Positions 25,508 through 33,273 of a DNA stretch of 64,000 nt are shown piece by piece; positions within the stretch are counted from its first letter, which is position 1; each line of letters begins with the position of its first letter. The notes under the pieces are model-generated. The model did not search any database and was not told the DNA's origin. It saw nothing but the letters and a program-made list of their open reading frames with translations. The stretch comes from Clostridium scatologenes (GTDB lineage Bacteria > Bacillota > Clostridia > Clostridiales > Clostridiaceae), in contig NZ_CP009933.1 in assembly GCF_000968375.1 (NCBI RefSeq), forward strand, positions 5,146,001 through 5,210,000. Direction: 5' to 3'. Both the position numbers and the translations under genes were made by a program.

Positions 25508-27844
25508 ATGATGAACAAAATAGAGCTGCTGGCGCCAGCAGGAAGTATGGATAGTCTTTATGCGGCAGTACAGTGTGGAGCAGATGCAGTATATTTAGGA
25601 GGAAATAAGTTTTCAGCAAGAGCTTATGCTTCTAATTTTGATAATGAAAATATGAAAAAGGCAGTGGAATATTGTCATATATATGAAGTTAAAATATATG
25701 TAACTATAAATACCTTAATGAAAGAAAGGGAGCTTAAAGAAGCTTTAGAGTATGCTAAATTTTTATATAGTATTGGTGTGGATGCACTAATTATACAGGA
25801 TACGGCATTAGCAGTATTGATAAAAGAAGTATTACCAGATTTTGAACTTCATGCTTCAACTCAAATGACAGTTCATAATGGAGAAGGAGCTTCTCTTTTA
25901 AAAGATAATGGATTTAAAAGAATTGTGCTTTCAAGAGAATTATCTTTAAATGAAATAAAATATATATCGCAAGATTTGAATATAGAAACTGAAATTTTTG
26001 TACATGGAGCGTTATGTGTATGTTATTCTGGCCAATGTCTTATGAGTAGTTTAATTGGTGGAAGAAGTGGCAACAGGGGTAGATGTGCACAACCTTGTAG
26101 ATTGCCGTATACTATAGTTGATAATATTAGTGGAAAAGAGAAAAAAGGATATTTATTGAGTCCTAAGGATATATGTACTATAGAAAATATAAAGGATATA
26201 ATTGAAAGTGGTACTACTTCTTTGAAGATAGAAGGAAGAATGAAAAGACCGGAGTATGTAGCTGCAGTAGTATCGTCCTATAGAAAAGCTATAGACAGTA
26301 TTTTAAAAGGATCAGATGTTGATATAGAAAATGAAAACAAAAAGCTTTTACAGCTTTTTAATAGAGAAGGTTTTTCAAAAGCCTATTTTTTTGGAAATGT
26401 GGGCAAAGATATGATGGCCTATAATTTCCCTAAAAATACAGGGATAATGCTTGGAAAGGTACAAAAGGATTTAAGTATTGTACTACAAGAGGATTTGAGC
26501 ATTAGAGATGGTATAAGAAATGGAGAAAAAGGTTTTACAGTTTCAAAAATAATACAAGATGGAAATGAAGTTTTTGAAGCAGCCAAAGGAAGTAAAATAA
26601 AACTTAAACCAGTAGATTTTAAAAGTGGAAACATTCTTTATAAAACTTCAGATGTAAAGCTACTTAGCTCTATGGAAAGTATTTATAAAAATCCTTTTGG
26701 AAAAAAAGTAGATTTGGATTTAAAAGTAAAATTTAAATTAAATGAACCTATAAATTTAATAACTACTTATAGAGGAAGAAAGTATTCCGTCGAGGGAGAG
26801 CTAGTTCAAGAAGCTTTAAAAAAACCTTTAGATAAAGATAAATTGAAAGAACATCTTAAAAAAAGTGGAAGTACTCCTTTTAGGGTCGCTAATGTACAAT
26901 TTGATGATTTTCAAGAAGGTTTTATGCCAATATCATCTATAAATGAGAGTAGGAGAAAATTAATAGAAGCTATAGAAAATGAGTTACTTAAGGTAAATAG
27001 AAATAAAGGTATAAAAATATCAAAAAAAGAAAAAGCCTTCCTTAAGCCGATTCCTAAATATATGATTTGTGTCAATATGGTAGAGCAAATGAAAGCTGCT
27101 TTTGAAAATGAATTTTGTGATGTTGTAGTGGATGTATTTTATAAAAAAAGTGATATAAAAGACCAAATGATAAAAGAGAACAATGTTTGGCTTAAGGTTC
27201 CCAATATTATAAAAGAGGAATTTCCGGCTGTATGCTCCAAAATAGAAAAATTGCTACCATATATAAAAGGTATAGTTACAGCAAATTTAGGCATAGTAAA
27301 TAAATTTAAAGAAAAAACTGTAATAATAGGAGATTATAAATTAAATATATTTAATCCTATTTCTACACAATTTTATAATAATCTATTGGATGTTATATGT
27401 ATAAGTGTAGAGCTTAATAAAAGTGAAATGTTGAGTTTAGCTAGGAATTCTAAAATGCCATGTCAGGTAATGGTTTATGGAAAAGTAGAAAATATGGTTT
27501 CAGAGTATTGCGTAGTAGGAAGTACTTTTGGAAACAAAGGAGTAGTTCAAAACTGTAATAGAGCATGTGAAAAAGGAACATTTTATTTAAAAGATAGAAT
27601 GGGAGCGCACTTTACCGTTAATACAGATAAATATTGTAGATGTCATATTTATAATAGTGTACCTACAAATTTAATAGATAATATAGATGAATTAGAAAAA
27701 GCAGGGATAAATAATTATAGAATTGATTTTATAGATGAAACTTATGATGAAGTAAATAATGTGTTAAAATGTGTAAAACAAAAAGAATGGATTGGAGATT
27801 TTAGTAAGTTTACAAGAGGACATTACAAGAGAGGTGTGGAGTGA
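25508..27844 (+). CDS. Peptidase U32 family protein, RlhA-like (with DUF3656 region)
   Basis: A 778-residue protein. Residues 1-330 form the U32 domain: KIELLAPAGSMDSLYAAVQCGADAVYLGG, ELHASTQMTVHNGEG, RIVLSRELSLNEI, and the iron-sulfur type cysteines in VHGALCVCYSGQCLMSSLIGGRSGNRGRCAQPCRLPY, followed by KSPKDIC-like and SLKIEGRMKRPEYVAAVV. The middle region corresponds to DUF3656, and further cysteines appear near the C-terminus (CNRACEKG, CRCHIY). The whole resembles RlhA/YdcP, the E. coli protein needed for 5-hydroxylation of C2501 in 23S rRNA, rather than a protease. Assignment to that role is by resemblance only. ATG 25508 and ATG 25511 are both possible after AGGAG 25497. It precedes mutS2 by 44 bases and may be co-transcribed. 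Confidence 0.85.
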   Translation: MMNKIELLAPAGSMDSLYAAVQCGADAVYLGGNKFSARAYASNFDNENMKKAVEYCHIYEVKIYVTINTLMKERELKEALEYAKFLYSIGVDALIIQDTALAVLIKEVLPDFELHASTQMTVHNGEGASLLKDNGFKRIVLSRELSLNEIKYISQDLNIETEIFVHGALCVCYSGQCLMSSLIGGRSGNRGRCAQPCRLPYTIVDNISGKEKKGYLLSPKDICTIENIKDIIESGTTSLKIEGRMKRPEYVAAVVSSYRKAIDSILKGSDVDIENENKKLLQLFNREGFSKAYFFGNVGKDMMAYNFPKNTGIMLGKVQKDLSIVLQEDLSIRDGIRNGEKGFTVSKIIQDGNEVFEAAKGSKIKLKPVDFKSGNILYKTSDVKLLSSMESIYKNPFGKKVDLDLKVKFKLNEPINLITTYRGRKYSVEGELVQEALKKPLDKDKLKEHLKKSGSTPFRVANVQFDDFQEGFMPISSINESRRKLIEAIENELLKVNRNKGIKISKKEKAFLKPIPKYMICVNMVEQMKAAFENEFCDVVVDVFYKKSDIKDQMIKENNVWLKVPNIIKEEFPAVCSKIEKLLPYIKGIVTANLGIVNKFKEKTVIIGDYKLNIFNPISTQFYNNLLDVICISVELNKSEMLSLARNSKMPCQVMVYGKVENMVSEYCVVGSTFGNKGVVQNCNRACEKGTFYLKDRMGAHFTVNTDKYCRCHIYNSVPTNLIDNIDELEKAGINNYRIDFIDETYDEVNNVLKCVKQKEWIGDFSKFTRGHYKRGVE

Positions 27845-27888
27845 TCTGCATTAAATAATACAAGTTGGTAAAAAGGTGGTCGAACGAG

Positions 27889-30252
27889 TTGAATGAAAAA
27901 GCATTAAAAGTACTAGAATTTTATAAGATAAGAGAACAGTTAAAGAATTATACAAGTACTGGTGCAGCCAAGGATTTAATAGATGAATTAAAACCTTATG
28001 ATAATATATATGAGGTTAGAGAACATATTCAAGAAACAAAAGAAGCTTTTAAACTTTTAGTGACAAAGGGAGCTCCTCCATTTGAAGGTGTTTATGATGT
28101 AAGAGAAGGTATAAGTAGAGCAGGTAAAGGATCTACTTTAATGCCAGGACAGCTTTTAAAAATAGCAGCAATACTTAGGGCTGCTAGAAGATTTCAAGAA
28201 TATATAAGTCATAAAGAGGAAGAAGGAGGCTTTAGAGTTTTGGAAAATATATCTCAGGGTATTATTCCATTAAAGAATATAGAGGATCATATATTTGTGT
28301 CTATAGAAAGTGAAGAGCAAGTTTCAGATAGAGCAAGTACAGCTCTTTATAATATAAGAAAAGCTTTAAAAGATAAAAATTCTTCTGTAAGAGATAAAGT
28401 CAATTCACTTATAAGAAGTTATTCAGATTATCTTCAGGATAATTTATATACTATGAGAGGAGATAGATATGTTTTACCTGTAAGAGCTGAGCACAAAGGA
28501 GCAGTTCCTGGACTTGTGCATGATCAAAGTTCCAGTGGAGCTACCTTATATATAGAACCTATGGGATTAGTCAATTTAAATAATGAAATAAAAGAACTTA
28601 TGTTAAAGGAAAAGGCAGAAATAGATAGAATATTAGCTTACCTTTCAAATGAAATTTATGGAAGTATAATAGCAGTAAGAAATGATGCAGATATAATATG
28701 GGAACTAGATTTCATTTTTGCTAAGGCTAAATTTGCTAGTGAACTTAATTGTACAGCACCTAATGTTAATGATGAAGGTGTTATTGATATAGTACAAGGA
28801 AAACATCCTCTAATAGATAGAAAAGTTGTAGTACCTTTAGATGTGTATTTAGGTAAAGGATTCACATCATTAGTTATAACTGGTCCTAATACAGGTGGTA
28901 AGACAGTTACATTAAAAACAGTAGGATTATTGCATATTATGGCTTTAAGTGGCCTTATGATTCCAGCTAGAGAAAATTCTACTGTAAGCTTTTTTAAAGA
29001 AGTATTTGCAGATATTGGAGATGAACAGAGTATAGAACAAAGTTTATCAACCTTTTCATCCCACATGACTAATATTGTAAATATAATTAATGAGGCAGAT
29101 GATGAGTCACTAGTACTTTTTGATGAATTAGGGGCTGGAACAGATCCAACAGAAGGAGCAGCATTGGCTGTATCTATTTTAGAAAACTTAAAGAGTAGAG
29201 GTTGTAGAATAGTTGCTACGACTCATTATAGTGAACTTAAAGTTTATGCTTTAAAAGTAGATGGAGTAGAAAATGCATCTGTAGAATTTGATGTGGAAAC
29301 ATTGAGACCTACGTATAGACTTTTAATTGGAATACCTGGTAAGTCAAATGCATTTGAAATATCTAGAAGATTAGGACTTGCGGATTATATAATTCATGAT
29401 GCAAAAGAAAATATAAATAGTGAAACACTTCAATTTGAAGATTTAATAGAAAATCTTCAAGAAAAAAGTGTAAAAGCTGAAGCCAATGCAAGAGAAGCAG
29501 AGATGTTAAAGCTAGAAGCGGCTAAAATTAAAGATAAATATGAAGAAAAAATGGGATCACTTCAAAATGCTAGAGAAAAAGCGGTAATAAATGCTCAAAG
29601 GGAAGCAAAGAGAATTATAAAGGAAGCTAAAGAAGAAGCAGATAATATTCTTAAGGAAATGAGAGAATTAGAGAAAGCTGGTTATGCTTCAGATGTAAGA
29701 CATAAGCTTGAAGAAGAAAGAAGAAAGCTATCACAAAAACTTGATAAAATAGATGAAAAAGTTAATAAAGTAAAAAGAGATGATGGTGAGGAGCTTAAAA
29801 ATGTAAGAGAAGGAGAAGAAGTTTTTGTACCTTCTTTAAATCAAAAGGTAATAGTTATATCCAAACCAGATAATAAAGGGAATGTTCAAGTTCAAGCTGG
29901 AATTATGAAGATAGAAGTAAAACTAAAAGATTTAAGAGCAATAACTGGTGCTGTAAATAAAGAAGAGAAGAAAAAAATAAAAAGAGAAGCAAAGCTTAAT
30001 TTAAAATCTGTAGCTTCATCTGTGGATTTAAGGGGAATGGATTCTTTAGAAGCAGTGTATACTGCAGATAAATATTTGGATGAAGCGTATTTAGCAGGAT
30101 TAAAGGAAGTAACTTTAATTCATGGAAAAGGAACAGGTGTATTAAGAAATACCATAACAGATATGCTCAAGCACCATTCTCATGTAAAAAAGTATAGACT
30201 AGGGGAATATGGTGAAGGCGGTACTGGAGTTACAGTAGCTGAACTTAGATAG
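27889..30252 (+). CDS. mutS2: Endonuclease MutS2
   Basis: A 787-residue MutS2 of normal length. It has the MutS-type core and clamp, the Walker A motif TGPNTGGKTVTLKTVGLL, STFSSHMTNI, Walker B LVLFDELGAGTDPTEGAAL and the ATTHYSELK signature. A coiled coil spans about residues 520-620, and the C-terminal Smr nuclease domain has VDLRGMDSLEAVYTADKYLDEAYL and VTLIHGKGTGVLR. MutS2 acts on branched DNA and, in Bacillus, on collided ribosomes. The open frame begins at 27865, but AGGTGG at 27874-27879 fits TTG 27889 and the family N-terminus MNEKALKVLEFYKIREQL begins there, so the start codon is TTG. Confidence 0.95.
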   Translation: MNEKALKVLEFYKIREQLKNYTSTGAAKDLIDELKPYDNIYEVREHIQETKEAFKLLVTKGAPPFEGVYDVREGISRAGKGSTLMPGQLLKIAAILRAARRFQEYISHKEEEGGFRVLENISQGIIPLKNIEDHIFVSIESEEQVSDRASTALYNIRKALKDKNSSVRDKVNSLIRSYSDYLQDNLYTMRGDRYVLPVRAEHKGAVPGLVHDQSSSGATLYIEPMGLVNLNNEIKELMLKEKAEIDRILAYLSNEIYGSIIAVRNDADIIWELDFIFAKAKFASELNCTAPNVNDEGVIDIVQGKHPLIDRKVVVPLDVYLGKGFTSLVITGPNTGGKTVTLKTVGLLHIMALSGLMIPARENSTVSFFKEVFADIGDEQSIEQSLSTFSSHMTNIVNIINEADDESLVLFDELGAGTDPTEGAALAVSILENLKSRGCRIVATTHYSELKVYALKVDGVENASVEFDVETLRPTYRLLIGIPGKSNAFEISRRLGLADYIIHDAKENINSETLQFEDLIENLQEKSVKAEANAREAEMLKLEAAKIKDKYEEKMGSLQNAREKAVINAQREAKRIIKEAKEEADNILKEMRELEKAGYASDVRHKLEEERRKLSQKLDKIDEKVNKVKRDDGEELKNVREGEEVFVPSLNQKVIVISKPDNKGNVQVQAGIMKIEVKLKDLRAITGAVNKEEKKKIKREAKLNLKSVASSVDLRGMDSLEAVYTADKYLDEAYLAGLKEVTLIHGKGTGVLRNTITDMLKHHSHVKKYRLGEYGEGGTGVTVAELR

Positions 30253-30290
30253 AAGAATTGCTTTTGTTTTTTTGATTGGAGGGAGAATTT

Positions 30291-30764
30291 ATGATACTAG
30301 TTAGTGCTTGTTTATGTGGAATAAACTGTAAGTATAATGGTGGTAATAACTTAGATTCTAAGGTGTTGGAGTTATTGAAGCAGGGGAAAGCTATACCTGT
30401 ATGTCCTGAACAATTAGGAGGACAGAGTACACCAAGACCAGCACATGAAATAAACAATTCTACTGGAGGAGAAGTACTTGATGGAAAGGCTAGAATAATT
30501 GGGCCAGATAGGGATGATGCTACAGCAGAATTTTTAAAGGGAGCTCATGAAACTCTTAAAATAGCAAAAGAGTGTGGAGCAAAGGTTGCTATTTTAAAGG
30601 CTAGAAGTCCTTCTTGTGGTTATGGAAAAATTTATGATGGTACATTTACTGGAAATAAAATAGATGGAAATGGAGTTACCGCGGAGCTGCTAAGTAGAAA
30701 TGGACTTACAATTTATACAGAAGAAGATATTAACAGTGGGAAGTGTAAATTGGACATTGAGTAA
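30291..30764 (+). CDS. DUF523 protein, TudS-type thiouracil desulfidase family
   Basis: A 157-residue DUF523 protein. Three conserved cysteines that bind a [4Fe-4S] cluster in the family member TudS are present in SACLCGINCKYNGG (residues about 6-13) and in ARSPSCGYGKIYDG. TudS removes sulfur from thiouracil; other DUF523 proteins have unproved roles, so the substrate here is an inference. GGAGGGAG at 30278-30285 fits ATG 30291, not the TTG at 30276 where the open frame begins. It is 38 bases after mutS2 and is probably the last gene of that unit. Confidence 0.85.
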   Translation: MILVSACLCGINCKYNGGNNLDSKVLELLKQGKAIPVCPEQLGGQSTPRPAHEINNSTGGEVLDGKARIIGPDRDDATAEFLKGAHETLKIAKECGAKVAILKARSPSCGYGKIYDGTFTGNKIDGNGVTAELLSRNGLTIYTEEDINSGKCKLDIE

Positions 30765-30861
30765 TTTTGTAGACAAATATAGAAAAAATTTAGTGATAAT
30801 GGTTTTGTTTAATTTACTTATATAATTTTAAAAATTAATAATGAAATTTAGTTAATAATTA

Positions 30862-30889
30862 TTGAGATTTGAAATAGATGAACTATAAT
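30862..30889 (+). promoter_or_regulatory. Probable promoter of the FMN hydroxyacid oxidoreductase gene
   Basis: TTGAGA 30862-30867 and TATAAT 30884-30889 with 16-base spacing, 62 bases before ATG 30952. The rest of the 187-base gap has nothing recognisable. Confidence 0.5.
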
Positions 30890-30951
30890 TAAAGTGTATA
30901 TTTAAAATAAAGTATTATATTTATAAAACAGTTTAGTGGGGGTATGAAAAA

Positions 30952-31965
30952 ATGAATTACAAAGAAGTATTAAAAAATGCTCGTGAAAATTTGAATGGAA
31001 GTTGTAAAGTTTGTCCGGTTTGTAATGGTAAGGCTTGTTCTGGAGAAGTTCCAGGCATGGGTGGAAAGGGAACAGGAGAAGCTTTCACAGTTAATGTTGA
31101 AGCATTAGATAGCTATAAGCTTAATATGAGAGTTATACATGATGCTAAAGATCCAGATACAAGTACAGAATTATTTGGAAAGAAAATGGAAGTGCCAGTA
31201 TTTGCAGCGCCAGTATCAGGAACCACATTAAATATGGGTGGTAAATTTACAGAAGAACAATACATATCATGGGTAATTGGAGGATGTCTTGATGCAGGTA
31301 TTTATCCTATGGTAGGAGATACAGCAGTGGATTCTTTTCTTATAACTAATCTTCAGCAGTTAAAAGAATTTAATGGTGAAGGAATTGCTGTAATAAAACC
31401 TTGGGAAAATAGTAATGTTATAAGTAAAATAAAGCTTTCAGAAGAAGCAGGTGCTTTTGCTGTAGGTATGGATATAGATGCAGCAGGACTTATAACTTTA
31501 GCACTTCATGGAAAGCCAGTTGGTCCTAAGACTGTAGAACAAATAAAAGAAATAGTACAAAGTACAAAGCTTCCATTTATATTAAAAGGAATAATGACTG
31601 TTGATGAAGCAAAGCTTGCAGTAGAAGCAGGAGTAGATGCTATAGTTGTTTCAAATCATGGAGGAAGAGTGCTTGATCAAACTCCAGGAGTAGCAGATGT
31701 ACTTCCAGAAATTGCAGAAGCAGTAAAAGGTAAGGTTACAATACTTGCAGATGGTGGAGTTAGAAATGGAGTAGATGTTCTTAAAATGTTAGCTTTAGGA
31801 GCAGATGCAGTTCTTATAGGAAGACCATTTGTAACAGCTTCTTTTGGCGGAGAAAGGGAAGGAGTAAAACTTTATATAGATACAATAAAAAGTGAATTGA
31901 AATCAGCTATGGTTCTTACAGGATGTAAATCTGTAAAAGATGTTACAGATAGAATTTTATATTAA
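30952..31965 (+). CDS. FMN-dependent 2-hydroxyacid oxidoreductase with N-terminal cysteine cluster
   Basis: A 337-residue protein of the FMN-dependent alpha-hydroxy-acid dehydrogenase family (lactate oxidase, glycolate oxidase, isopentenyl isomerase type 2 relatives). The barrel is recognisable from EVPVFAAPVSGT, WVIGGCLDAG, LPFILKGIMTVDEAKLAVEAGVDAIVVSNHGGRVLDQTPG (catalytic histidine and arginine) and ILADGGVRNGVDVLKMLALGADAVLIGRPFV. The N-terminus contains C18xxC21xxC24xxxxC29 before GGKGTGEAF, which most family members lack; it could bind iron-sulfur or zinc. In an anaerobe an oxidase function is unlikely, so a dehydrogenase using another acceptor is more plausible. It stands alone, with a strong terminator behind. 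Confidence 0.85.
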   Translation: MNYKEVLKNARENLNGSCKVCPVCNGKACSGEVPGMGGKGTGEAFTVNVEALDSYKLNMRVIHDAKDPDTSTELFGKKMEVPVFAAPVSGTTLNMGGKFTEEQYISWVIGGCLDAGIYPMVGDTAVDSFLITNLQQLKEFNGEGIAVIKPWENSNVISKIKLSEEAGAFAVGMDIDAAGLITLALHGKPVGPKTVEQIKEIVQSTKLPFILKGIMTVDEAKLAVEAGVDAIVVSNHGGRVLDQTPGVADVLPEIAEAVKGKVTILADGGVRNGVDVLKMLALGADAVLIGRPFVTASFGGEREGVKLYIDTIKSELKSAMVLTGCKSVKDVTDRILY

Positions 31966-31975
31966 TATATATTAA

Positions 31976-32012
31976 AAAATCCAGACTTATGGAAGTAAGT
32001 CTGGATTTTTTG
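31976..32012 (+). terminator. Terminator after the hydroxyacid oxidoreductase
   Basis: A 14-bp stem AAAATCCAGACTTA (31976-31989) with its complement (31996-32009), loop TGGAAG, T-run. Confidence 0.95.
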
Positions 32013-32021
32013 TTTCATATA

Positions 32022-32070
32022 ATTAATGGTATTAAAGGCGCTATTATTTAATACCGTTAATACCATTAAT
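32022..32070. promoter_or_regulatory. Palindromic candidate activator site upstream of ptb
   Basis: Perfect 14-bp arms ATTAATGGTATTAA (32022-32035) and TTAATACCATTAAT (32057-32070), with a third half-site TTTAATACC in between. It is centred about 80 bases upstream of the sigma-54 promoter at 32127, the distance at which enhancer-binding activators work. Identity of the binding protein is unknown. Confidence 0.65.
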
Positions 32071-32126
32071 CAAAATATTTAAAAATAAAAATATTAAAAA
32101 AACTAGGAATAGAAGTTTTATAAGTT

Positions 32127-32142
32127 TGGCATGGTATTTGCT
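32127..32142 (+). promoter_or_regulatory. Sigma-54 (-24/-12) promoter of ptb-iorA-iorB
   Basis: TGGCATGGTATTTGCT matches the sigma-54 consensus TGGCAYRNNNNTTGCW at every defined position. It lies 131 bases upstream of ptb. No comparable sigma-A promoter was seen in this gap (31966-32272). Confidence 0.85.
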
Positions 32143-32272
32143 ATCTATAATATAGTATAGTGGTAAATTTATTTTTTATATATTTAAATCCTTTTAGTTT
32201 ATGAAAAAATAGTATTACTAATAATGGTAATATTATGTAGTAAATTAATTACAATAATGGAGGTATATATTT

Positions 32273-33169
32273 ATGGTGAAAAAACTGGAACAATTGATAA
32301 GCTTAGCTAAAGAGAAAAGCAAAAAAACACTTTCAGTAGCAGTAGCTCAGGATAAAGAAGTTTTAATAGCTGTGACAGAAGCAGTTAAAACTGGAATAGT
32401 GGATGCAATTTTAGTAGGTGATGAAGACGCTATAAGAAGTATATCTGAGAAAGAAAATTTATGTATAGATGGTATTAAAATAGTAAACGAGAAGGATATA
32501 AAAAAAGCAGCAGCAAAAGCTGTAGAATTTGTGTCTAATGGAGAAGCACAATTTATAATGAAGGGAATGCTTGGAACTGCAGATTTGTTAAGAGCTGTAT
32601 TAAATAAAGAAGCAGGTCTTAGAGGTAAAGGATTACTTTCACATGTAATGATTTATGAAGTTCCTTCGTATCATAAGTTAATTTTTCTAACTGATGGAGG
32701 CATGGTTCCTTATCCAACATTGGAGGACAAGATAGGAATAATAAATAATTGTGTAAAAGTTGCACACAAATTAGAAATAGAAACACCTAAAATAGCACCT
32801 GTTTGTGCAGTAGAAGTGGTTAATCCTTCAATGCAAGCAACTATTGATGCAGCTTCCTTAACTCAGATGAATAAGAGGGGACAAATAAAAGGATGTATTA
32901 TTGATGGACCGTTGGCTTTTGATAATGCAATATCAAAGGAAGCAGCAGAACATAAAGGCATTGTAAGTGAAGTAGCAGGAGATACAGATGTGCTTTTAGT
33001 TCCTAATATAGAAGCTGGTAATTTTGTAGGAAAGTCTATGACGTATTTTGGAAAAGCAGAAAATGCTGGAGTTATTATGGGAGCTAAATGTCCTGTAGTT
33101 CTTGTTTCAAGAGCAGATAGTGCTAAATCAAAATTGTACTCTATAGCACTAGGATCCGTAGTGTCATAA
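32273..33169 (+). CDS. ptb: Phosphate butyryltransferase (phosphate acyltransferase)
   Basis: A 298-residue cytoplasmic enzyme of the PTA/PTB family that exchanges CoA for phosphate on an acyl-CoA, normally butyryl-CoA. Family features are VAVAQDKEVLIAVTEAV, FIMKGMLGTADLLRAVLNKEAGLR, LLSHVMIYEVPSYHKLIFLTDGGMVPYPTLEDK, and GCIIDGPLAFDNAISKEAAEHKGI with VLLVPNIEAGNFVGKSMTYF. The usual partner butyrate kinase (buk) is absent; instead iorA and iorB follow 104 bases later. GGAGG at 32261 precedes ATG 32273. Substrate may be an arylacyl- or branched acyl-CoA made by the ior enzyme. It is read from the sigma-54 promoter. Confidence 0.9.
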   Translation: MVKKLEQLISLAKEKSKKTLSVAVAQDKEVLIAVTEAVKTGIVDAILVGDEDAIRSISEKENLCIDGIKIVNEKDIKKAAAKAVEFVSNGEAQFIMKGMLGTADLLRAVLNKEAGLRGKGLLSHVMIYEVPSYHKLIFLTDGGMVPYPTLEDKIGIINNCVKVAHKLEIETPKIAPVCAVEVVNPSMQATIDAASLTQMNKRGQIKGCIIDGPLAFDNAISKEAAEHKGIVSEVAGDTDVLLVPNIEAGNFVGKSMTYFGKAENAGVIMGAKCPVVLVSRADSAKSKLYSIALGSVVS

Positions 33170-33273
33170 TTAAGTAATTTTATTATATTAAATAAAGCAT
33201 AATTTAATTAAACTTTAAACAGTAATGTGAGATGTTAAGTTAATTAAGATAATTTAAAAATGGAGGTATATAT

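Noticed and set aside
28656..29066. Minus-strand open frame of 136 codons
   Set aside because: Opposite the ATPase region of mutS2; a shadow.
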